From Streptomyces sp. M92 (lineage in GTDB: Bacteria; Actinomycetota; Actinomycetes; Streptomycetales; Streptomycetaceae): a stretch of 64,000 nt of DNA. Below are positions 17,607 through 28,421 of this stretch, piece by piece. Made by a program: the position numbers and the translations under genes. The notes under the pieces were generated by a model. The model saw only the letters and a list, made by a program, of their open reading frames with translations. It had not been told where the DNA came from and made no database searches. Numbering within the stretch: position 1 is the stretch's first letter; the number at the start of each line of letters is the position of its first letter. The DNA is taken from NCBI RefSeq assembly GCF_028473745.1, contig NZ_CP101137.1:1-64000 (forward strand), given 5' to 3'.

Positions 17607-18851
17607 ATGAGCGCTTCGCAGACCTCTGACGTTCCCACGCTTCTCGTCAAGATCTTCGGCAAGGACCGACCGGGCATCACGGCCGGCCTGTTCGACACCC
17701 TCGCCGCCTACTCCGTCGACGTCGTCGACATCGAGCAGGTCGTCACCCGTGGCCGGATCGTCCTGTGCGCGCTCGTGACCGAGCCGCCCCGGGGACTGGA
17801 GGGCGATCTGCGGGCGACCGTCCACAGCTGGGCGGAGTCGCTGAAGCTGCAGGCGGAGATCATCTCCGGCATCGGTGACAACCGGCCGCGGGGGCTGGGC
17901 CGCTCCCTGGTCACCGTGCTGGGCCACCCGCTCACCGCCGAGGCGACGGCCGCCATAGCGGCCCGGATCACCGAGTCCGGCAGCAACATCGACCGTATCT
18001 TCCGGCTCGCCAAGTACCCCGTGACCGCCGTCGAGTTCGCGGTGTCCGGTGTGGAGACCGAGCCGCTGCGCACCGCGCTGGCGACCGAGGCCGCCGCGCT
18101 GGGTGTGGACGTCGCGGTCGTGTCGGCGGGCCTGCACCGGCGGGCGCAGCGCCTGGTCGTGATGGACGTGGACTCCACGCTGATCCAGGACGAGGTCATC
18201 GAGCTGTTCGCCGCGCACGCCGGCTGTGAGGACAAGGTCGCCGAGGTCACGGCGGCCGCGATGCGCGGGGAGCTGGATTTCGAGCAGTCGCTGCACGCGC
18301 GCGTGGCGCTGCTGGCGGGGCTGGACGCCTCCGTGGTGGACAAGGTGCGCAGCGAGGTTCGGCTGACGCCGGGTGCCCGCACGCTGATCCGCACGCTGAA
18401 GCGGCTCGGTTACCAGGTGGGCGTCGTCTCCGGCGGGTTCACCCAGATCACCGACGATCTGCGGGAGAAGCTGGGGCTGGACTTCGCCCAGGCCAACACG
18501 CTGGAGATCGTCGACGGGAAGCTGACCGGCCGGGTCACCGGGGAGATCGTGGACCGGGCGGGCAAGGCGCGACTGCTGCGGCGGTTCGCCGCCGAGGCGG
18601 GCGTGCCGCTGTCGCAGACGGTGGCGATCGGTGACGGGGCCAACGACCTGGACATGCTGAACGCGGCCGGGCTCGGCGTCGCCTTCAACGCCAAGCCGGT
18701 GGTCCGCGAGGCGGCACACACCGCGGTGAACGTGCCCTTCCTGGACACCGTCCTGTACCTGCTGGGCATCACCCGCGAGGAGGTCGAGGCGGCGGACACG
18801 CTGGAAGAGGGCCTCGGCGACAGCCTGAGCAAGCCCCTCGACCGGTCCTGA
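17607..18851 (+). CDS. serB: Phosphoserine phosphatase SerB with N-terminal ACT domains
   Basis: Encodes a 414-residue enzyme for the last step of serine synthesis, phosphoserine to serine. Two regulatory ACT-type domains occupy residues about 10-165 (KIFGKDRPGITAGLFDTLA and VLGHPLTAEATAAI). The HAD catalytic core begins with VMDVDSTLIQDEVIELFA near residue 187, where the first Asp is the nucleophile, followed by VVSGGFTQITDD and the metal-binding GDGANDLDML. The ATG at 17607 fits the ACT N-terminus. A strong hairpin follows the gene. Confidence 0.95.
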   Translation: MSASQTSDVPTLLVKIFGKDRPGITAGLFDTLAAYSVDVVDIEQVVTRGRIVLCALVTEPPRGLEGDLRATVHSWAESLKLQAEIISGIGDNRPRGLGRSLVTVLGHPLTAEATAAIAARITESGSNIDRIFRLAKYPVTAVEFAVSGVETEPLRTALATEAAALGVDVAVVSAGLHRRAQRLVVMDVDSTLIQDEVIELFAAHAGCEDKVAEVTAAAMRGELDFEQSLHARVALLAGLDASVVDKVRSEVRLTPGARTLIRTLKRLGYQVGVVSGGFTQITDDLREKLGLDFAQANTLEIVDGKLTGRVTGEIVDRAGKARLLRRFAAEAGVPLSQTVAIGDGANDLDMLNAAGLGVAFNAKPVVREAAHTAVNVPFLDTVLYLLGITREEVEAADTLEEGLGDSLSKPLDRS

Positions 18852-18908
18852 CCGGCCTTTCCCGGCACCTGGCCGCAACCGGCCGGGGCGGGCGGCCCAC
18901 TGCGGGCG

Positions 18909-18939
18909 AGGGCCCGGAACACCCTGGGTGCCGGGCCCT
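18909..18939. terminator. Bidirectional hairpin terminator
   Basis: Arms AGGGCCCGG..CACCC and GGGTG..CCGGGCCCT form an interrupted long stem between serB and the convergent phosphatase gene. Confidence 0.72.
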
Positions 18940-18954
18940 GTCACGGGGGTCGGG

Positions 18955-19473
18955 TCAGTCGGTCGGCGCCCAGTAGTCGACGAGGGAGGCCACGCCCGGC
19001 TCCACGTCCTTCCAGGAGCCGGTGAAGGTCAGCACGGCGAAGGCGGCGGTCGGGAATCCGCGGCGGCCCATCCGCTCGCGGGCGTCGTCCTCTGCCGAGC
19101 CCGCCAGGATCTCGGCGAGTCCTTCCATGCCCGGGTTGTGGCCGATCACCAGTACGTTCCGCAGGTCGTCGGGGGTCTCGTTGAGCACGGCGATCAGCTC
19201 GCCGGGCGAGGCCTCGTAGATCCGCTCCTCGTAAACGGTTTTCGGCCGCTGCGGGAACTCCGCGACGGCGAGCTTCCAGGTCTCGCGGGTCCGGGTGGAG
19301 GTGGAGCACAGGGCCTGGTCGAAGGGGACTCCGGTGTCCGCGAGCCGGCGTCCGGCCTCTGCGGCGTCCTTGCGGCCCCGCTCGGCGAGCGGCCGCTCGT
19401 GGTCGGTCACCTGTGGCCAGTCGGCTTTCGCATGCCGGAAGAGGACGATCCTGCGGGATTCTGCGACGCTCAT
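18955..19473 (-). CDS. SixA-like histidine phosphatase
   Basis: Encodes a 172-residue branch-2-like histidine phosphatase with the catalytic LFRHAKADWP motif at residues 11-20, QALCSTSTRTRET near residue 55, an acidic YEA segment and the second catalytic His in VIGHNPGME near residue 110. SixA in E. coli dephosphorylates phosphohistidine on a signalling or PTS protein; the target here is unknown. It is convergent with serB. Confidence 0.88.
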   Translation of the reverse strand: MSVAESRRIVLFRHAKADWPQVTDHERPLAERGRKDAAEAGRRLADTGVPFDQALCSTSTRTRETWKLAVAEFPQRPKTVYEERIYEASPGELIAVLNETPDDLRNVLVIGHNPGMEGLAEILAGSAEDDARERMGRRGFPTAAFAVLTFTGSWKDVEPGVASLVDYWAPTD

Positions 19474-19567
19474 GGCATCCAGCTTCGCATGAAACAGGCC
19501 ACGGGGCGCAGGGAGTTGACATGCGGATTCACCCCCGCCGGCGCGCGTTCAGCGACGTGGTCCGTCC

Positions 19568-19774
19568 TCAGCGCGCGATCAGCTGCCGCAGCCACGCCAC
19601 GAGGTGGGCGATCCCGGGTTCCCCCGCGGCGGCGTGGGCGTCGGCGGGGTTGAGTATCAGCAGGAGCAGGGTCACGAAGGCGAGCACGGGCAGGGCGAGG
19701 GCCCACCAGGGCAGCCGGATGTCGACGCCGCCCCTGGTCGCCTGGGGAGGCCGGGTGTGGGTAGGGGCCGACAT
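19568..19774 (-). CDS. Small membrane protein, function unknown
   Basis: Encodes 68 residues with one transmembrane helix (LPWWALALPVLAFVTLLLLIL, residues about 20-40) and a short helical C-terminus. The ATG at 19774 has a GGAGG ribosome site five bases upstream, so I prefer it to the longer open frame. No homology recognised. Confidence 0.7.
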   Translation of the reverse strand: MSAPTHTRPPQATRGGVDIRLPWWALALPVLAFVTLLLLILNPADAHAAAGEPGIAHLVAWLRQLIAR

Positions 19775-19947
19775 GAGTGCCTCCGCGGGTCTTCGGGCGT
19801 CCCTGGTCCGTGCTGCGCGGCCCGCCTGAAGCGGGCACATCTCGAAGCTACGGAATCCGCGGGGCCCGTCCCATCCGGAGGTCCACCCACTTGACCCTGA
19901 CCCTCACCCCCTAGGGGATGGGGGGTTAACCCCACCCCCGGGCGGCG

Positions 19948-20064
19948 TCACGGTGAGGCGATCGTCGCCACGATGCCGATGATCACGAAGATCGCGAGGA
20001 AGGAGCCGAAGACGATCAGCATCTTCTTCTGGCCGTGCTGGGGGTTCGGGTCGAGGACTGGCAT
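19948..20064 (-). CDS. 38-residue membrane protein of the SGM_5486 transporter-associated type
   Basis: Very short gene encoding MPVLDPNPQHGQKKMLIVFG followed by one hydrophobic helix (about residues 15-35) and ending TIASP. This matches the tiny SGM_5486 family annotated as transporter-associated in Streptomyces. It lies 47 bp downstream of, and on the same strand as, the MFS transporter gene, which supports a joint transcript and a possible accessory role in that transporter. Confidence 0.75.
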   Translation of the reverse strand: MPVLDPNPQHGQKKMLIVFGSFLAIFVIIGIVATIASP

Positions 20065-20110
20065 ACGGCAAGTCTCGCATCCGCCGCCCACGCCCGGGAC
20101 GCGGGCCCGG

Positions 20111-21469
<1,359 letters not shown>

Positions 21470-21483
21470 GAGACCCATCATAG

Positions 21484-21498
21484 AATCATGGGATGATT
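21484..21498. promoter_or_regulatory. Candidate GntR/FadR operator
   Basis: Perfect dyad AATCAT-GGG-ATGATT in the 70-bp space between the divergent MFS and GntR-family genes, A/T-rich against the GC-rich background. Its place and symmetry fit the operator of the adjacent regulator, which may repress both directions. Confidence 0.6.
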
Positions 21499-21539
21499 GA
21501 TTGTCCACTCGCTTGTCGACTCGCGCGTGAAGGTGAGCC

Positions 21540-22217
21540 ATGCCCCTGAGCCATCCCCGTCGCTCGGCACTGTCCGAGCAGGTCATCGCGGCACTGCGGC
21601 AGCAGATCGCCTCGGGCGAGTGGCCGGTCGGCTCCCGCATCCCGACGGAGCCCGAGCTGGTCGACCAGCTCGGGGTCGCCCGGAACACGGTGAGGGAGGC
21701 GGTCCGCGCGCTGGCCCACAACGGCCTGCTGGACATCCGCCAGGGCTCCGGCACGTACGTCGTGGCAACCAGCGAGCTGGCCGGCGTGATGCAGCGCCGC
21801 TTCGCCGAGGCCGACCCGCGGCACATCGCCGAGCTGCGCTCCACCCTGGAGTCCGCCGCCGCCCGGCTGGCCGCCGAGCGGCGCACGGAGAAGGACCTCA
21901 GGCAGCTCGACGCGCTCCTCGCACGCCGCGAGGAAGCGTGGCAGACGGGCGACGCGGAGGCGTACGTGACGGCGGACTCGACCTTCCACCTGGCCGTCGT
22001 GGCGGCCTCGCACAACGACGTGATGACCGCGATGTACGCGGACCTCGGCGAGGTGATGCGGGACTGGCTGCGCGTGGACGTGGGCGGCGAGCTGACACCG
22101 GAGACGCGCATGGACCACACCAGGCTGGTCGACGCGATCCGCGCGGGCGACGCCGAGACGGCGCACACGGAGGCCGCGGGCTACCCGTTCCAGTGCCGCG
22201 CGGGCCGGATCGGCTGA
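21540..22217 (+). CDS. GntR-family regulator, FadR/FCD subfamily
   Basis: Encodes a 225-residue transcription factor. The winged-helix domain (residues about 10-75) shows ALRQQIASGEWPVGSRIPTEPELVDQLGVARNTVREAVRAL, the standard GntR fold, and is followed by an all-helical FCD effector domain (residues about 90-215) with the metal/ligand pattern FHLAVVAASHN and MDHTRLVDAI. It likely responds to a small acid or the transporter's substrate and controls the divergent MFS gene. Confidence 0.92.
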   Translation: MPLSHPRRSALSEQVIAALRQQIASGEWPVGSRIPTEPELVDQLGVARNTVREAVRALAHNGLLDIRQGSGTYVVATSELAGVMQRRFAEADPRHIAELRSTLESAAARLAAERRTEKDLRQLDALLARREEAWQTGDAEAYVTADSTFHLAVVAASHNDVMTAMYADLGEVMRDWLRVDVGGELTPETRMDHTRLVDAIRAGDAETAHTEAAGYPFQCRAGRIG

Positions 22218-22261
22218 CCCGGCTCCCCCGCGCGTGGTCCACCCGCGCGGTCACACACCGA

Positions 22262-22289
22262 GGGCCCGCACCCGGGTGGATGCGGGCCC
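22262..22289. terminator. Bidirectional hairpin terminator
   Basis: Stem GGGCCCGCA / TGCGGGCCC with a 10-nt loop between the convergent regulator and fabI genes. Confidence 0.8.
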
Positions 22290-22304
22290 CGCGGGGACGT
22301 CGGC

Positions 22305-23072
22305 TCAGGCGCCGATGGCGTGCAGACCGCCGTCCACGTGGACGATCTCGCCCGTGGTCTTCGGGAACCAGTCGCTGAGCAGCGCGACGACGCCGCGGCC
22401 GGCCGGCTCGGGGTCCTTGAGGTCCCACTCCAGCGGGGCCCGGCTGTCCCACACCGAGGCCAGTTCCCCGAAGCCGGGAATGGACTTGGCGGCCATGGAG
22501 CCGAGCGGGCCGGCCGAGACCAGGTTGCAGCGGATGTTCTGCTTGCCCAGGTCACGGGCCATGTAGCGGCTGGTGGCCTCCAGCGCCGCCTTGGCCGGGC
22601 CCATCCAGTCGTACTGCGGCCAGGCGTACTGGGCGTCGAACGTGAGGCCGACGACGGAACCACCGTTCTGCATCAGCGGCAGGCAGGCCATGGTCAGCGA
22701 CTTCAGGGAGTACGCCGAGACGTGCATGGCCGTGGCGACCGACTCGAACGGCGTGTTCAGGAAGTTGCCGCCGAGCGCGTCCTGCGGGGCGAAACCGATG
22801 GAGTGGACGACTCCGTCGAGGCCGCCCAGCTCCTCGCCGACGACGTCGGCCAGGCGCCCGAGGTGCTCGTCGTTGGTGACGTCCAGCTCGATGACCTTGG
22901 TGGGCTTGGGCAGCTTCTTGGCGACACGCTCGGTCAGCGTGGGCCGCGGGAACGCGGTCAGGATGACCTCGGCGCCCTGCTCCTGGGCCAGCTTGGCGGC
23001 GTGGAAGGCGATCGAGGCCTCCGTCAGCACACCGGTGATCAGGATGCGCTTGCCCTCGAGAATTCCGCTCAT
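22305..23072 (-). CDS. fabI: Enoyl-ACP reductase FabI (InhA-like)
   Basis: Encodes a 255-residue NADH-dependent enoyl-ACP reductase, the last reduction in each fatty-acid elongation cycle. Features include the cofactor loop ITGVLTEASIAFHAA near residue 12, HSIGFAP near residue 90 and the catalytic Y-x6-K in YDWMGPAKAA near residue 153. The sequence is closer to mycobacterial InhA than to E. coli FabI. It lies 5 bp after fabG on the same strand, the same mabA-inhA arrangement as in mycobacteria, so the two form an operon. Confidence 0.95.
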   Translation of the reverse strand: MSGILEGKRILITGVLTEASIAFHAAKLAQEQGAEVILTAFPRPTLTERVAKKLPKPTKVIELDVTNDEHLGRLADVVGEELGGLDGVVHSIGFAPQDALGGNFLNTPFESVATAMHVSAYSLKSLTMACLPLMQNGGSVVGLTFDAQYAWPQYDWMGPAKAALEATSRYMARDLGKQNIRCNLVSAGPLGSMAAKSIPGFGELASVWDSRAPLEWDLKDPEPAGRGVVALLSDWFPKTTGEIVHVDGGLHAIGA

Positions 23073-23077
23073 GGTGA

Positions 23078-23782
23078 TCAGTGACCCATTCCCAGTCCGC
23101 CGTCAACGGGGATGACGGCTCCAGTGATGTACGAGGCGTCGTCCGAGGTGAGGAACCGCACCGTCGCGGCGATCTCCTCCGGCCGCGCGTACCGCGCCAG
23201 CGGCACCTGCGCGATGATCTTCGTCTGCTGCTCCTCGGTGAGCTCCCGGGTCATGTCGGTGTCGACGAAACCGGGCGCCACGACGTTAAAGGTGATGTTG
23301 CGCGAGCCCAGCTCACGGGCGAGGGAGCGGGCGAAGCCGACCAGGGCGGCCTTGGAGGCGGCGTAGTTCGCCTGCCCCGCGGAGCCGAGGAGCCCGACCA
23401 CCGACGAGATGAGCACGACGCGGCCCTTCTTGGCCCGCAGCATGCCGCGGTTGGCGCGCTTGACGACGCGGAAGGTGCCGGTGAGGTTGGTGTCGACGAC
23501 GGAGGTGAAGTCCTCCTCCGACATCCGCATCAGGAGCTGGTCCTTGGTAACGCCGGCGTTGGCGATCAGGACCTCGACGGGACCGTGCGTCTCCTCGATC
23601 TCCTTGTAGGCCTGCTCCACCTGCTCGCTGTCGGTGATGTCGCACTTGACGGCCAGGAAGCCGGCAGGCGGCTCGCCCGAGCGGTACGTGATCGCGACCT
23701 TGTCGCCGGCGTCGGCGAATGCGCGGGCGATGGCGAGGCCGATGCCCCGGTTTCCTCCGGTGACGAGAACCGAGCGGCTCAA
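23078..23782 (-). CDS. fabG: 3-oxoacyl-ACP reductase FabG (MabA-like)
   Basis: Encodes a 234-residue SDR that reduces beta-ketoacyl-ACP with NADPH. It contains the TGGNRGIG cofactor motif at residues 8-15, the NAGV motif near residue 86 and the catalytic YAASK near residue 146, plus the C-terminal GAVIPVDGGLGMGH characteristic of the family. It is the first gene of the fabG-fabI operon. About 270 bp without a gene separate it from the divergent tldD, holding the promoters of both. Confidence 0.95.
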   Translation of the reverse strand: MSRSVLVTGGNRGIGLAIARAFADAGDKVAITYRSGEPPAGFLAVKCDITDSEQVEQAYKEIEETHGPVEVLIANAGVTKDQLLMRMSEEDFTSVVDTNLTGTFRVVKRANRGMLRAKKGRVVLISSVVGLLGSAGQANYAASKAALVGFARSLARELGSRNITFNVVAPGFVDTDMTRELTEEQQTKIIAQVPLARYARPEEIAATVRFLTSDDASYITGAVIPVDGGLGMGH

Positions 23783-24053
23783 CGGATCACCCTTTCAATA
23801 GCGGTCTGGTGCACCCGCCCGGCCCCGTGGAGAGCAGGCGGCTTCCTCGAAAACCTATCGGTCGGGGACCGGCCGGGGACATTCGGGCACCCACAGTGGC
23901 TTACGGGAGTGACTGTCGGATCCCTACAGAACCGTGCGCGGACCGGTCGGAAACCTCTGGTCCGGCAGCGAGATGGGCGACATGATCGGAGCGACCGCGG
24001 ACACACCGGCCCGGTGCGCCCCGGCCTCGTCCAGTCGACAGAAAGAGACGCAG

Positions 24054-25577
24054 GTGCCCCATAGCATCGACGAAGCCTTCACAGCACTCCCCCTGCGCGC
24101 CCTCGCCGACGCCGCCCTGGCCCGGGCGCGCGCCCTCGGCGCCGAGCACGCGGACTTCCGGCTGGAGCGGGTGCGGGACGCCTCCTGGCGCCTGAGGGAC
24201 GCCAGGCCCGCCGGGTCCTCGGACACCACCGACCTCGGGTACGCGGTGCGCGTGGTGCACGGCGGTACCTGGGGCTTCGCGTCGGGGGTGGACCTGACCA
24301 TGGACGCCGCCGCCAGGGTGGCGTCCCAGGCGGTGGCCATGGCGAAGCTCTCCGCGCAGGTGATCAAGGCGGCGGGGTCGGACGAGAGGGTGGAGCTCGC
24401 CGACGAGCCCGTGCACGCCGACAAGACCTGGATCTCGGCGTACGACATCGACCCGTTCACCGTGCCCGACGCCGAGAAGTCGGCCCTGCTGGCCGACTGG
24501 AGCGCGCGCCTGCTGGCGGCCGACGGGGTCGACCATGTGGACGCCTCGCTGCTCACCGTGCACGAGAACAAGTTCTACGCCGACACCGCCGGAACCGTGA
24601 CGACGCAGCAGCGGGTGCGGCTGCATCCGGTGCTGACCGCCGTGTCGGTGGACGACTCCAGCGGCGAGTTCGACTCCATGCGCACCCTGGCCCCGCCCGC
24701 CGGGCGCGGCTGGGAGTACCTGACCGGCACCGGCTGGGACTGGGACGCCGAGCTGGCCGGCATCCCGGAGCTGCTGGCCGAGAAGATGCGGGCGCCGAGC
24801 GTCGAGGCGGGCCTGTACGACCTGGTCGTCGACCCGTCGAACCTGTGGCTGACCATCCACGAGTCCATCGGGCACGCCACCGAGCTGGACCGCGCCCTCG
24901 GCTACGAGGCCGCCTACGCCGGCACCTCCTTCGCCACCTTCGACCGGCTCGGCAAGCTGCGCTACGGCTCGGAGCTGATGAACGTCACCGGCGACCGCAC
25001 CGCCGAGCACGGGCTCGCGACCATCGGGTACGACGACGAGGGCGTGGCGGGCCAGTCCTGGGATCTGGTGAAGGACGGGACGCTGGTGGGTTACCAGCTG
25101 GACCGGCGGATCGCGCGGCTCACCGGCTTCGAGCGGTCCAACGGGTGCGCGTACGCCGACTCCCCCGCCCACGTGCCCGTGCAGCGCATGGCCAACGTGT
25201 CGCTGCGGCCGGATCCCGGCGGGCTGTCCACGGAGGACCTGATCGGGGGCGTGGAACGCGGGATCTACGTCGTCGGGGACCGGTCCTGGTCGATCGACAT
25301 GCAGCGGTACAACTTCCAGTTCACCGGTCAGCGGTTCTTCCGGATCGAGAACGGTCGGCTCGCCGGTCAGCTGCGGGACGTGGCCTACCAGGCGACGACC
25401 ACCGACTTCTGGGGCTCCATGGCGGCCGTCGGCGGCCCGCAGACGTACGTCCTGGGCGGCGCCTTCAACTGCGGCAAGGCGCAGCCGGGGCAGGTGGCGG
25501 CCGTCTCGCACGGCTGCCCGTCCGCCCTCTTCAAGGGAGTCAACATCCTCAACACCACCCAGGAGGCGGGTCGATGA
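24054..25577 (+). CDS. tldD: TldD metalloprotease subunit
   Basis: Encodes a 507-residue TldD (PmbA/TldD, peptidase U62), the catalytic half of a heterodimeric zinc protease that degrades unfolded peptides or trims RiPP precursors. The metal-binding HExxxH motif is seen as HESIGHATE near residue 268, and the C-terminal GGAFNCGKAQPGQ region is conserved. The GTG at 24054 gives the usual N-terminus; longer upstream frames do not match. Its stop overlaps the start of tldE by four bases, so the subunits are co-translated. Confidence 0.93.
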   Translation: MPHSIDEAFTALPLRALADAALARARALGAEHADFRLERVRDASWRLRDARPAGSSDTTDLGYAVRVVHGGTWGFASGVDLTMDAAARVASQAVAMAKLSAQVIKAAGSDERVELADEPVHADKTWISAYDIDPFTVPDAEKSALLADWSARLLAADGVDHVDASLLTVHENKFYADTAGTVTTQQRVRLHPVLTAVSVDDSSGEFDSMRTLAPPAGRGWEYLTGTGWDWDAELAGIPELLAEKMRAPSVEAGLYDLVVDPSNLWLTIHESIGHATELDRALGYEAAYAGTSFATFDRLGKLRYGSELMNVTGDRTAEHGLATIGYDDEGVAGQSWDLVKDGTLVGYQLDRRIARLTGFERSNGCAYADSPAHVPVQRMANVSLRPDPGGLSTEDLIGGVERGIYVVGDRSWSIDMQRYNFQFTGQRFFRIENGRLAGQLRDVAYQATTTDFWGSMAAVGGPQTYVLGGAFNCGKAQPGQVAAVSHGCPSALFKGVNILNTTQEAGR

Positions 25578-26971
25578 GCGCGCGCACGAGCAGGCCGCAC
25601 GAGATCGTCGAGCGGGCGCTGGAGCTGTCCCGGGCCGACGGTTGCGTCGTGATCGCCGACGAGGAGTCCACCGCCAACCTGCGCTGGGCGGGCAACGCCC
25701 TCACCACGAACGGTGTCACGCGCGGGCGCACGCTCACGGTCGTCGCCACCGTCGACGGGCGGGAGGGCACGGCGTCCGGCGTCGTGTCGCGCTCCGCGGT
25801 GACCGTGGACGAGCTGGAGCCCCTGGTGCGCGCCGCCGAGGCCGCCGCGCGCGGTGCCGGACCGGCCGAGGACGCGCGGCCGCTGGTCACGGACGTGCCC
25901 GCGTCGCCCGACTTCACCGACGCGCCCGCCGAGACCTCGTCGGCCGTGTTCGCCGGCTTCGCGCCGGCCCTCGGGGAGGCGTTCGCACGCGCGCGTGCGG
26001 GCGGACGGGAGCTGTACGGCTTCGCCAACCACGAGATGACGTCCACCTACGTGGGCACGTCCACGGGGCTGCGGCTGCGGCACGACCAGCCGAACGGGAC
26101 GCTGGAGCTGAACGCCAAGTCGCCGGACCGCACCCGGTCGGCGTGGGCGGGCCGGGCCACGCGGGACTTCAAGGACGTCGACCCGGCCGCGCTCGACGCG
26201 GAGCTCGCGGTTCGGCTCGGCTGGGCCGAGCGGCGGGTGGAGCTGCCCGCGGGACGGTACGAGACTCTGCTGCCGCCCACCGCGGTCGCCGACCTGCTCA
26301 TCTACCAGTTCTGGTCGGCGTCGGGGCGGGACGCGGCCGAGGGGCGCACGGTGTTCTCCAAGCCGGGCGGCGGCACGCGCGTGGGCGAGCGGCTGGGCGA
26401 GCTGCCGCTGACCCTGCGCAGCGATCCGCACGAGCCGGGTCTGGAGTGCGCGCCGTTCGTGGTGGCGCACTCCTCGGGCGGCGACCAGTCGGTGTTCGAC
26501 AACGGGCTGCCGGTCGCGGCGACCGACTGGATCCGCGCGGGCGAGGTGCATCGGCTGACCACCACCCGGCACAGCGCCGGGCTGACCGGGCTCCCGGTGG
26601 CGCCGGCCGTCGGCAACCTGGTCCTGGACGGCGGGGCCCCGGGCCGGTCCCTGGACGAGATGGTCGCCGGCACCTCGCGCGGGCTGCTGCTGACCTGCCT
26701 CTGGTACATCCGCGAGGTCGACCCGGCGACGCTGCTGCTGACCGGGCTGACCCGGGACGGTGTCTACCTCGTCGAGGACGGCGAGGTGGTCGGCGAGGTG
26801 AACAACTTCCGGTTCAACGAGTCGCCGGTGAGCCTGCTGGGCCGGGCCACCGAGGCCGGGCGGACGGAAAAGACGCTGCCCAGGGAGTGGGGCGACTGGT
26901 TCACTAGGGCTGCGATGCCCGCCCTGAGGGTGCCGGACTTCAATATGAGCTCTGTCAGTCAGGGCGTATAA
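25574..26971 (+). CDS. tldE: TldE (PmbA-type) protease subunit
   Basis: Encodes a 465-residue TldE homologue, the non-catalytic partner that completes the TldD/E active cleft. It lacks HExxxH, as expected. Recognisable parts are the [16 protein letters not shown] segment near residue 35, STSTGLRLR-like strand regions, and the C-terminal [26 protein letters not shown]. The ATGA overlap with tldD and tight spacing show a two-gene operon. No obvious small precursor peptide gene or other RiPP enzyme is nearby, suggesting a housekeeping peptide-clearing role. Confidence 0.9.
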   Translation: MSARTSRPHEIVERALELSRADGCVVIADEESTANLRWAGNALTTNGVTRGRTLTVVATVDGREGTASGVVSRSAVTVDELEPLVRAAEAAARGAGPAEDARPLVTDVPASPDFTDAPAETSSAVFAGFAPALGEAFARARAGGRELYGFANHEMTSTYVGTSTGLRLRHDQPNGTLELNAKSPDRTRSAWAGRATRDFKDVDPAALDAELAVRLGWAERRVELPAGRYETLLPPTAVADLLIYQFWSASGRDAAEGRTVFSKPGGGTRVGERLGELPLTLRSDPHEPGLECAPFVVAHSSGGDQSVFDNGLPVAATDWIRAGEVHRLTTTRHSAGLTGLPVAPAVGNLVLDGGAPGRSLDEMVAGTSRGLLLTCLWYIREVDPATLLLTGLTRDGVYLVEDGEVVGEVNNFRFNESPVSLLGRATEAGRTEKTLPREWGDWFTRAAMPALRVPDFNMSSVSQGV

Positions 26972-27032
26972 CCTCGTAGTCGGCCGCCACCTGGCTGCCG
27001 AAGATCATGAGCATGTAGGAGACACGAGAACC

Positions 27033-28301
27033 GTGACGGACATCGTCGACGAGCTGAAGTGGCGTGGGCTGTTCGCCCAGTCCACCGATGAGGATGCTTT
27101 GCGCAAGGCGCTCGCGGACGGTCCCGTCACGTTCTATTGCGGTTTCGACCCGACCGCGCCGTCCCTGCACGTGGGGCACCTGGTGCAGGTGCTCACCGTG
27201 CGCCGGCTCCAGCAGGCCGGGCACCGGCCGCTGGCGCTGGTCGGCGGCGCGACGGGCCAGATCGGCGACCCGCGGCCGACCGCCGAGCGCACTCTGAACT
27301 CGCCGGAGACCGTCGCGGGCTGGGTCGAGCGGCTGCGCGGCCAGATCGAGCCGTTCCTGTCCTTCGAGGGCGAGAACGCGGCCCTGATGGTCAACAACCT
27401 CGACTGGACCGAGGGCCTGTCCGCCATCGAGTTCCTGCGGGACATCGGCAAGCACTTCCGGGTCAACAAGATGCTGACCAAGGACTCGGTCGCCCGGCGC
27501 CTGGAGTCCTCCGAGGGCATCAGCTACACGGAGTTCAGCTACCAGCTCCTCCAGGCGATGGACTTCCTCCAGCTCTACCGGCGCTACGGCTGCACGATGC
27601 AGCAGGGCGGCAGCGACCAGTGGGGCAACCTGACGGCCGGCCTCGACCTGCTGCACCGGCTGGAGCCGGACGCGTCCGTGCACGCCTACGCGACGCCACT
27701 GATGACCAAGGCGGACGGCACCAAGTTCGGCAAGACCGAGGGCGGCGCCGTCTGGCTGGACCCGGAGATGACCACGCCGTACGCGTTCTACCAGTTCTGG
27801 CTGAACGTGGACGACCGGGACATCTCGCGCTACATGCGCATCCTGTCCTTCCGTTCCCGGACGGAGCTGGAGGAGCTGGAGCAGCAGACCGAGGAGCGTC
27901 CGCAGGCGCGGGCCGCGCAGCGCGCGCTGGCCGAGGAGCTGACGACGCTGGTGCACGGCGCCGACCAGACGGCCGCCGTGATCGCCGCGTCCAAGGCCCT
28001 CTTCGGCCAGGGCGACCTGGCGGAGCTGGACGAGCGGACGCTGGCCGCGGCCCTGTCCGAGCTGCCGCACGTGCGGGTCGCCGAGCCGGCCCCGGTCGTG
28101 GACCTGTTCGCCGAGGTCGGCCTGGTCGCCAGCAAGTCCGCCGCCCGGCGCACGGTGAAGGAGGGCGGCGCCTACGTGAACAACGCCAAGGTCGCCGCCG
28201 AGGACGCCGTCCCCGCCCGCGAGGAGCTGTTGCACGGACGGTGGCTGGTGCTGCGCCGCGGCAAGAAGAACCTGGCCGCGGTCGAGGTCACCGGCGGCTG
28301 A
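27033..28301 (+). CDS. tyrS: Tyrosyl-tRNA synthetase
   Basis: Encodes a 422-residue class I synthetase that charges tRNA-Tyr. The HIGH signature appears as PSLHVGHLV near residue 42, the tyrosine-binding [10 protein letters not shown] near residue 190, and the KMSKS loop as KFGKTEGG near residue 230. A C-terminal S4 RNA-binding domain (residues about 350-420, [19 protein letters not shown]) completes the bacterial TyrRS layout. The start at 27033 is GTG. No T-box leader was seen in the 61 bp between tldE and tyrS, and a perfect 48-bp palindrome follows the gene. Confidence 0.96.
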   Translation: MTDIVDELKWRGLFAQSTDEDALRKALADGPVTFYCGFDPTAPSLHVGHLVQVLTVRRLQQAGHRPLALVGGATGQIGDPRPTAERTLNSPETVAGWVERLRGQIEPFLSFEGENAALMVNNLDWTEGLSAIEFLRDIGKHFRVNKMLTKDSVARRLESSEGISYTEFSYQLLQAMDFLQLYRRYGCTMQQGGSDQWGNLTAGLDLLHRLEPDASVHAYATPLMTKADGTKFGKTEGGAVWLDPEMTTPYAFYQFWLNVDDRDISRYMRILSFRSRTELEELEQQTEERPQARAAQRALAEELTTLVHGADQTAAVIAASKALFGQGDLAELDERTLAAALSELPHVRVAEPAPVVDLFAEVGLVASKSAARRTVKEGGAYVNNAKVAAEDAVPAREELLHGRWLVLRRGKKNLAAVEVTGG

Positions 28302-28311
28302 GCGCACGCGT

Positions 28312-28359
28312 CAAGGGGCGGTCTCCGGCAGCCGTACGGCTGCCGGAGACCGCCCCTTG
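28312..28359. terminator. Perfect 48-bp palindromic terminator after tyrS
   Basis: From CAAGGGGCGG at 28312 to CCGCCCCTTG at 28359 the sequence is a perfect palindrome: 22-bp arms around GTAC. It lies 10 bp after the tyrS stop and between tyrS and a convergent gene. This is unusually long and perfect, so it may terminate both genes very efficiently. Confidence 0.9.
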
Positions 28360-28421
28360 GCCGTACGGGAGCGTGCGGACCATCAGGAGGCCCTTCTGAC
28401 GCTCGGGTCCGTTCGGGACAC

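Noticed and set aside
26972-27032. T-box leader for tyrS
   Set aside because: Only 61 bp separate tldE and tyrS, too short for a T-box, and no conserved T-box sequence is seen.
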